Part shown: positions 45,279 through 50,142 of the stretch, piece after piece
How positions within the stretch are numbered: position 1 is the stretch's first letter
Layout: every line of letters begins with the position of its first letter
Origin: Clostridiales bacterium
Lineage (GTDB): Bacteria > Bacillota > Clostridia > DUOD01
Assembly (NCBI GenBank): GCA_012838995.1
Contig: DUOD01000026.1
Coordinates: 1 to 50,142 of the forward strand
Direction of reading: 5' to 3'
DNA length: 50,142 bases
Translations under genes and position numbers: made by a program
The notes under the pieces: generated by a model
Seen by the model: the letters and a program-made list of their open reading frames with translations, nothing else
The model's database searches: none
Told to the model about the DNA's origin: nothing

Positions 45279-45875
45279 ATGAAAGACGTGCAGATGATTA
45301 TAGACAGAGGGGTAAGTGCCTTTGTCCCTCGATATGTCCAGGATCATGGCAGGGTAACCGTCATCATATACGGCGACGGGAGTAGGGTAAAGGACAAAAG
45401 GACCATTAGGTGGCTGCTCAAAGCCTTGGCCATGAACCGCGGGTGGGATTTAAAGGCATTAAGACAAAGATACGGAAAGCTGATAGGCCAGAGAAATTTG
45501 GTTCCGCTGCCCATAACCCCTTCTCTTGTATTGATACCGTTAAAAATGATAAAGCCCGTCGTACCCGGTGACGGAGCCATGGGGTATGTAAACTTTCTTC
45601 ATATATCAGATGTACAAGGGGACGGCAGGTACACTTCCGTCAAGTTAAAGTCGGGGCACTGCCTTAAGGTATTGCAAAGACCCAAATCGGTCCATTATTC
45701 CATAAACAGGGCCGGTCTTATCCACAGGGAGTTTTTGTATTGTATGGTGGGTAGCGGGAGGGCGTCCATGCCCTGGCTGCAGCTTGCCGAGGATTACCAC
45801 TGCCCTGCCACCAAAGGGGATATTGCGATTATTGAACGAAAACTTGAGACTTTGCTTGACAAAATAAAGCTTTAA
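45279..45875 (+). CDS. ComK-like protein under SOS-type control
   Basis: 198 residues, soluble. By pattern it resembles ComK, the DNA-binding competence activator of Bacillus: a basic middle with LRQRYGKLIGQRNLVPLPI, then SLVLIPLKM, GYVNFLHI and YTSVKLKSGHCL in the order and spacing of ComK segments (SYAGRKAGT..., FLFPT, WISHVHV, TEVTFSNGKTM). Identity is low, so I call it ComK-like only. ATG at 45279 follows GGGGGGA. Its promoter carries a LexA-type box, so it should be induced by DNA damage. It forms its own unit behind the sigma/DUF1659/DUF2922/YvrJ genes. Confidence 0.55.
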   Translation: MKDVQMIIDRGVSAFVPRYVQDHGRVTVIIYGDGSRVKDKRTIRWLLKALAMNRGWDLKALRQRYGKLIGQRNLVPLPITPSLVLIPLKMIKPVVPGDGAMGYVNFLHISDVQGDGRYTSVKLKSGHCLKVLQRPKSVHYSINRAGLIHREFLYCMVGSGRASMPWLQLAEDYHCPATKGDIAIIERKLETLLDKIKL

Positions 45876-45927
45876 AATGTTTTTTGGATAATATTAGAAA
45901 AGGGTGAATAAATTACCCCAAAAACAC

Positions 45928-45957
45928 TTGACACCCGGCCGTACCCCGTGCTATAAT
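45928..45957 (+). promoter_or_regulatory. Promoter of the T-box-aroF unit
   Basis: TTGACA (45928-45933), 18-nt GC-rich spacer, TATAAT (45952-45957), just ahead of the T-box leader. Confidence 0.8.
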
Positions 45958-45964
45958 CCTCTAA

Positions 45965-46258
45965 ATCAAATTTAAGGGCTTACTCGGATAAAAGGCGTTG
46001 AAGGAGAAGAGTAGCGGGAAAATGCATATTATAGCGAGCCGGTGGCGGTGCAAGACCGGTATATGTATTCCTGTGAAGTTCCCTCCGGAGCTCCCCGCTG
46101 AAGTTTAAATATGGTAGGCGGAGGCGGAATTCCCACCGTTACAGGGGAAGGGATATCGGAAGACGGCTTCCCGTATCCTTATAAATAAGCGGGCTTTTTA
46201 GCCAATTAGGGTGGTACCGCGGAATTAAACCTCCGTCCCTTTTGGGACGGGGGTTTTT
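45965..46258 (+). ncRNA. T-box leader with phenylalanine (TTC) specifier
   Basis: Stem I (AGCGGG/CCCGCT, with AGCGAGCCGGTGGCGGTG and the GACCGG arm) is followed by the T-box sequence AGGGTGGTACCGCG at 46208-46221 and a terminator CCTCCGTCCC/GGGACGGGGG (46230-46253) with TTTTT. By position in the GTGAAG-NNN-CC specifier loop, the codon is TTC at 46079-46081, i.e. uncharged tRNA-Phe would turn on the gene. Confidence 0.93.
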
Positions 46259-46286
46259 AATTATAAAAAAGAGGTAGGTGAAAAAC

Positions 46287-47303
46287 ATGATAGTTGTCAT
46301 GCATAGGGACGCTACACAGGAAGATATACGCCGGGTGGAGGAGTATTTAACCGGTATGGGTTTTAAAACCCACCCAATATACGGCCAGGTTAAGACGGTA
46401 ATAGGCGCCGTGGGCGATAAATCGTGCCTGAACAAAGACCTGCTGAGCAACTTGACGGGTGTAGAGGCCATAGTCTCCATTATGAAACCCTATAAACTGG
46501 TGAGCAGGGAATTCAAGTCGGAGGATACCACGGTAGCCGTGGATGATGTTGTTATAGGTGGCAGAGATTTGGTAATCATGGCCGGGCCGTGTGCAGTGGA
46601 AAACCGCCACCAGCTGCTGGAGGTGGCCCAGAGAGTGAAGGAGGCCGGAGCCAAGATCCTCAGGGGAGGGGCCTACAAACCCAGGACATCGCCCTATGAC
46701 TTCCAAGGACTGGAGTTGGAGGGGCTTAAACTGTTGGAAGAGGCCAAGCAGGCCACCGGGCTGAAGGTGGTGACCGAGGTGATGGATACCAGGGATGTCG
46801 AGCTTATATCCCGGTATGCCGACATACTACAGATCGGGGCCAGAAATATGCAAAATTTCCGTTTGTTGAAGGAAGTAGGTCAAGGCGATAAACCCGTCAT
46901 ATTAAAGCGCGGTTTGGCGGCTACCATAGAGGAATGGCTGATGGCTGCAGAGTATATAGTTTCCGAGGGCAACGGGGACGTGATATTGTGTGAAAGGGGC
47001 ATTCGCACCTATGAAACGGCTGCCAGAAATACCATGGATATAAATACAATACCCATTGTAAAGCAGTACACCCATCTGCCCATCATAGCAGATCCCAGCC
47101 ATGGTACCGGCAATTGGAAACTGGTGGGGCCGGTGTCACAGGGACTTATCGCAGCCGGGGCGGACGGACTGCTTATTGAGGTCCATCCCGATCCGGCCTG
47201 CGCATTGTGTGACGGTGCCCAGTCCCTTCAACCTCATAAATTTCAGCAATTGATGGATGAATTGGTCCCCATTGCTCGGGCAGTGGACCGGGGGCTTAAA
47301 TGA
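46287..47303 (+). CDS. aroF: 3-deoxy-7-phosphoheptulonate synthase (DAHP synthase, type I beta)
   Basis: First step of the shikimate pathway (PEP plus erythrose 4-phosphate). 338 residues from the ATG at 46287: an N-terminal ferredoxin-like regulatory domain (about 1-70) and a TIM-barrel catalytic domain (about 85-338) with [38 protein letters not shown] and DPSHGTG, the metal and PEP sites. The length and domain order match the Thermotoga maritima type, which is feedback-inhibited through the N-domain. Regulated by the Phe T-box leader. GAGGTAGGTG is the ribosome binding site. Confidence 0.96.
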   Translation: MIVVMHRDATQEDIRRVEEYLTGMGFKTHPIYGQVKTVIGAVGDKSCLNKDLLSNLTGVEAIVSIMKPYKLVSREFKSEDTTVAVDDVVIGGRDLVIMAGPCAVENRHQLLEVAQRVKEAGAKILRGGAYKPRTSPYDFQGLELEGLKLLEEAKQATGLKVVTEVMDTRDVELISRYADILQIGARNMQNFRLLKEVGQGDKPVILKRGLAATIEEWLMAAEYIVSEGNGDVILCERGIRTYETAARNTMDINTIPIVKQYTHLPIIADPSHGTGNWKLVGPVSQGLIAAGADGLLIEVHPDPACALCDGAQSLQPHKFQQLMDELVPIARAVDRGLK

Positions 47304-47323
47304 TACCCGTAGACGGTAATATT

Positions 47324-47358
47324 CTGACCACCCTTTTGATACAGGGGTGGTTAGTTTT
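47324..47358 (+). terminator. Terminator of aroF
   Basis: CTGACCACCC (47324-47333) pairs with GGGTGGTTAG (47345-47354, one G-T), followed by TTTTG. Confidence 0.8.
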
Positions 47359-47423
47359 GTAAAATTCCGATTTTTGGTATATAATCAAGATGATATATCC
47401 TCTCTAATATTTGGAGGCGAACC

Positions 47424-48362
47424 ATGGCTACGGAATACGAATTCGTAAGGGGCTGTGAAGGCATGCCCTTCAAGATCTTCTTCGTTAGTATCGGCAGACG
47501 GTTGTACCACTGGCATAATGAACTGGAATTGATTATGCCGCTGGAAGGGTCTGTAGTGGTTAACACCTTCCAGAAACGCAATTTACTAAAGAAAGGGGAT
47601 CTGTTTTTGCTCAACAGCAATGAGATCCACAGTCTGACGGGAACCGAGGAAGCAAACCAGATACTTGCCCTTCAAATCCAGCCCAGGTTCTGTAAGGAGT
47701 ACTACCCACAGTTTCAGCGGGTAAGGTTCCTTCAACACAGGGTCGTTGGCTGCGGGCTCCAAAACGCATCTGAGGAAATAAGAAAGCATATGGCCAAAAT
47801 GATGATAGATTTTTCAAAAAAGGAAGAGGGATACCAGTTCAAACTAATGGAAAGGCTCAATCGCATTATTTATATGCTGGTTAAATATGTTCCCCATGAG
47901 CTTATAGAACAGGACAAACTGTCCTCCCAAGAAAAAAATCTGGTAAGGCTCAATAAGATAATAAATTATATCAAGGAAAACTATATGTGCAAGCTTCTTC
48001 TCAAGGATATAGCAAAATTGGAAGGGGTAAGCATGTTTTATTTGTCCCATTTTATAAAGGAAAACCTGGGGATATCATTTCAACAATATCTAAACAAGGT
48101 GCGATTGGAAAAGGCCGCAATGCTGCTAAGCCAGGGAAACAGGAAGATACTGGACGTTTGTGTGGAATGCGGATTTTCCGATTACCGGTATCTGAACCGT
48201 TTATTCTACAAGGAATACGGTATTATGCCTTCCCAATATAGACTCCAAAGGAAAAATATAAAACCTGACGCCTTTAGCAAAGACTTGTCAAAGGAACATC
48301 TGGAACTAAACGAAAAAAGCGCTCTGCAAAAACTTATTTCACTGTATGAACATCAGAAATAA
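47424..48362 (+). CDS. AraC family transcriptional regulator
   Basis: 312 residues. An N-terminal cupin-type sensor domain (about 15-90, with YHWHNELELIMPLEGSVVV and GDLFLLNSNEIHSL) precedes the two helix-turn-helix units of AraC/XylS proteins (about 180-285: LLKDIAKLEGVSMFYLSHF and ILDVCVECGFSDYRYLNRLF, ending GIMPSQYR). It probably senses a sugar and controls the isomerase genes that follow in the same direction 187 nt on. ATG at 47424 follows TTGGAGGCG. Confidence 0.92.
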   Translation: MATEYEFVRGCEGMPFKIFFVSIGRRLYHWHNELELIMPLEGSVVVNTFQKRNLLKKGDLFLLNSNEIHSLTGTEEANQILALQIQPRFCKEYYPQFQRVRFLQHRVVGCGLQNASEEIRKHMAKMMIDFSKKEEGYQFKLMERLNRIIYMLVKYVPHELIEQDKLSSQEKNLVRLNKIINYIKENYMCKLLLKDIAKLEGVSMFYLSHFIKENLGISFQQYLNKVRLEKAAMLLSQGNRKILDVCVECGFSDYRYLNRLFYKEYGIMPSQYRLQRKNIKPDAFSKDLSKEHLELNEKSALQKLISLYEHQK

Positions 48363-48548
48363 CAAAATTATCGTATGTAAATAGCAAAAATATACAGGCA
48401 TCCTATCCCAGGCCATGGTATATTATAGGCAAAGGCCGGCTAAATAATATTTTGCTGAAATATATACTTTTCTAAAATTTCTACCACTAATTCATGGCCA
48501 AAACTGTCGCTGTGGGGCAGTAATATATAAAAATAGGGGGATGTATAT

Positions 48549-49580
48549 ATGTCTATGTTCAAGTTTTCTGCAGGACCGTGGAATGTCCATGAGGGTGCCG
48601 ATGCCTTTGGACCGGCGGTGAGAAAGACCATTACCTTTGAAAAGAAGGTGGAAATGTTTAAAAAAATAGGTCTGGATGGCGTTCAATTTCATGATGATGA
48701 TGCGGTGCCTGAAATAAATGAGCTCAATGATGCACAAATAAGGGCGAGGGCCAGGGAGACCAAGAAGATTCTGGACCATTACGGCATGGCCGCAGAGTTT
48801 GTGGCACCCAGGCTGTGGATGGATCCAAGGACAATTGATGGGGGTTATACATCCAATAACCCAAAAGACAGGGAGTATGCCATGTGGAGGTCATATAGGT
48901 CCATTGATATAGCCAACGAATTGGGATGCGACAAAATCGTCCTATGGCTGGCCCGGGAAGGCACTATGTGTGCGGAAAGCAAAGACCCGATACAAAGCGT
49001 AAATAGAATTATTGAAGCTATAAACAAGATGCTGGAGTATGACAAAAACATAAAGGTACTGGTGGAGACCAAGCCCAATGAGCCGGTAGACAGGAGCTTT
49101 TGCCCTACCATTGGCCATGCCCTGGCTATATCTTCTGCTACCGTCGATCCGTCCAGGGTTGGGGCGCTTTTGGAGTCTGCCCACGCTATCCTTGCCGGAC
49201 TGGATCCCGCCAATGAGATTGCCTTTGCTTTGGCCATGGGCAAGCTGTGGAGCGTTCATTTGAACGATCAGAACGGCATGAAATATGATCAGGATAAAGC
49301 CTTTGGAGTGGAAAACCTAAGGCAGGCTTTCAACCAGATAAAAGTACTGGTGGAAAACAACTATGGCAGCAACGGTGAATATGTAGGACTAGACGTCAAA
49401 GCCATGCGCACCCAAAAGGATGAAGCTTGCTACAGGCACATAGAAAACAGTATAAAGATGGTAGAAATGCTGGAGGAGAAGGTGAAAAACTTTGATTACA
49501 GTTACCAGCAGCAGTGTATAGAAGCAAGGGATTATGAAGCCCTGGAAATGTATATAATGGAACTGCTTATGAAGGGTTAG
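48549..49580 (+). CDS. Xylose isomerase-like sugar isomerase (short, class I-type)
   Basis: 343-residue TIM-barrel metal enzyme. It aligns by pattern with the short actinomycete-type D-xylose isomerases: His48 and Asp51 in VQFHDDD, VETKPNEP with the metal Glu and Lys, LLESAHAILAGLD with Glu and His, HLNDQNGMKYDQD with two Asp, and the last Asp in GLDVKAM. All metal ligands appear kept, so isomerase activity on an aldose is likely; xylose is a guess, since paralogs act on other sugars. ATG at 48549 follows AGGGGG. Next to an AraC regulator and another sugar isomerase. Confidence 0.85.
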   Translation: MSMFKFSAGPWNVHEGADAFGPAVRKTITFEKKVEMFKKIGLDGVQFHDDDAVPEINELNDAQIRARARETKKILDHYGMAAEFVAPRLWMDPRTIDGGYTSNNPKDREYAMWRSYRSIDIANELGCDKIVLWLAREGTMCAESKDPIQSVNRIIEAINKMLEYDKNIKVLVETKPNEPVDRSFCPTIGHALAISSATVDPSRVGALLESAHAILAGLDPANEIAFALAMGKLWSVHLNDQNGMKYDQDKAFGVENLRQAFNQIKVLVENNYGSNGEYVGLDVKAMRTQKDEACYRHIENSIKMVEMLEEKVKNFDYSYQQQCIEARDYEALEMYIMELLMKG

Positions 49581-49683
49581 ATTCAAGGTTTTCATGAATT
49601 TTTATTTAAACTGTATCCATTTTTTGTTGACAAGGCATTACGAATATGGTAATATAAAACCACTTAAACGTATAAATTAAATT

Positions 49684-49712
49684 TTTAGCCGAATAGTATA
49701 TATTCGGCTAAA
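49684..49712. terminator. Palindromic hairpin after the xylose isomerase-like gene
   Basis: Perfect 12-bp arms TTTAGCCGAATA / TATTCGGCTAAA around GTATA. No T tract on the plus strand, so a weak terminator or a protein-binding palindrome. Confidence 0.5.
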
Positions 49713-49824
49713 CACTCATTATATAAAATATAGCATAGATCCAGCAGATGACAGAGTCGAGCCCTGCACCGACTTTCCTATCTCGACGAACGAAGCGCAG
49801 AGTTGGTTTAATGAGTTTAGACAT

Positions 49825-49880
49825 AGCATTTCTTTATAATACAATATACAGCATTTCTTTATAACACAATAGACAGCATT
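49825..49880. repeat. 25-nt tandem repeat, about 2.2 copies
   Basis: Unit AGCATTTCTTTATAAYACAAT plus four bases (TAKAC ending) at 49825-49849 and 49850-49874, with a third partial copy AGCATT from 49875. Two mismatches between full copies. Confidence 0.75.
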
Positions 49881-50044
49881 ATGGCGAAATACAATCAAAG
49901 TACAATTAAATATTTTCAAAAGCCTTGGCACTGGTTAGTGTAGTATAATTTTTGCGCTTATTTGCAACCGATAAGACTTTATGGCCGTTGTTTACGATTC
50001 TTCATTGGTTTTTTATAAGCCAAAATCTTTATAAAAAAGGGTTG

Positions 50045-50142
50045 ATGAGTGTGAAAAAAGTATCCATTGGAAGCTGGGCTTACGTGTTTGGCGAATATGC
50101 CGACAATCCTGTCTTGCTGCCCGAACTATGCAGGGAACTCAA
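50045..50142 (+). CDS. Sugar isomerase/epimerase family protein (5' part only)
   Basis: Runs off the window; about 32 codons are visible. KKVSIGSWAYVFGEYADNP is the start of a TIM-barrel sugar phosphate isomerase/epimerase (COG1082/IolE-like) protein. Start is ATG at 50045 or GTG at 50051; AAAAAGGG lies upstream of both. Probably part of the same sugar-use locus as the xylose isomerase-like gene. Confidence 0.7.
   Translation, partial: MSVKKVSIGSWAYVFGEYADNPVLLPELCREL

Larger units (their letters stand above)
49581..50044. other. Gene-free interval between the two sugar isomerase genes
   Basis: About 464 bases. It contains a palindromic hairpin (49684-49712), a GTCGAG/CTCGAC inverted repeat (about 49755-49786) and a 25-nt tandem repeat (49825-49880). 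A 70-codon minus-strand frame here has no ribosome binding site or recognisable product. A TATAAT at about 49945 may be part of a promoter for the last gene. Confidence 0.5.

Noticed and set aside
48362-48548. CcpA cre site ahead of the xylose isomerase-like gene
   Set aside because: No sequence close to the cre consensus in the interval.
49719-49931. 70-codon minus-strand frame near the window end
   Set aside because: Composed of tandem repeats and low-complexity AT sequence; no SD or family.

Overview
The window reads as a chromosomal segment of an anaerobic, endospore-forming, motile Clostridia-type Firmicute. The support is a set of sporulation genes (ytvI-like, ywmB, spoIID, spoIIQ, spoIIID, mbl), two flagellar rod genes (flhO, flhP), a V-type ATPase with a sodium-type rotor motif, strong GGAGG ribosome binding sites with many TTG starts, and T-box and cobalamin riboswitch leaders. 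I do not name a genus.

Layout. 1-1541: magnesium channel mgtE (minus) behind a leader that looks like an unrecognised switch. 1542-2164: a gene-free stretch with diverged short repeats. 2165-10270: ytvI-like gene, rpmE, yqhQ-like, prmC, prfA, a ZIP transporter, tsaC/ywlC, ywlE, rpiB and upp (ribosome and translation housekeeping). 10398-16394: an accessory block with a hemerythrin, cobT under a B12 riboswitch, an HD/HD-GYP protein, a DUF5050 lipoprotein and cysK. 16539-16976: dCMP deaminase. 17233-25741: complete nine-gene V/A-type ATPase operon (H-I-K-E-C-F-A-B-D). 25894-27513: acyl-CoA synthetase-like gene. 27793-38131: ywmB, murA, spoIID, spoIIQ, spoIIID, mbl, flhO, flhP, rod-binding protein, a degenerate GGDEF-EAL-PilZ protein and fabZ. 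38253-39659: an unknown membrane-anchored protein and a TtcA-like enzyme, convergent. 39939-40303: tRNA-Pro, tRNA-Thr, tRNA-Tyr. 40460-42307: small multidrug-export family protein and metK. 42438-43664: two small paralogous proteins and a GT2-like membrane protein. 43850-45875: sigma factor, DUF1659, DUF2922, YvrJ and a ComK-like protein with a LexA-type box in its promoter. 45928-47303: T-box (Phe specifier) plus DAHP synthase. 47424-50142: AraC regulator, xylose-isomerase-like enzyme and the start of a second sugar isomerase/epimerase.

Gene order from rpmE to fabZ follows the Bacillus subtilis rpmE-prfA-ywlC-ywlE-rpiB-upp-[atp]-ywmB-murAA-spoIID-spoIIQ...spoIIID-mbl-flhO-flhP-fabZ order as I remember it, but the F-type ATPase position is occupied by the V-type operon and several accessory genes are inserted.

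The most interesting points are (i) the sigma/DUF1659/DUF2922/YvrJ/ComK-like module, whose last gene has a consensus promoter containing a LexA-like palindrome between its -35 and -10 boxes; (ii) the mgtE leader with mutually exclusive stems able to hide or free the ribosome binding site; (iii) the catalytically degenerate c-di-GMP protein beside flagellar genes; and (iv) a hairpin that buries the start codon of the unknown gene at 38253.
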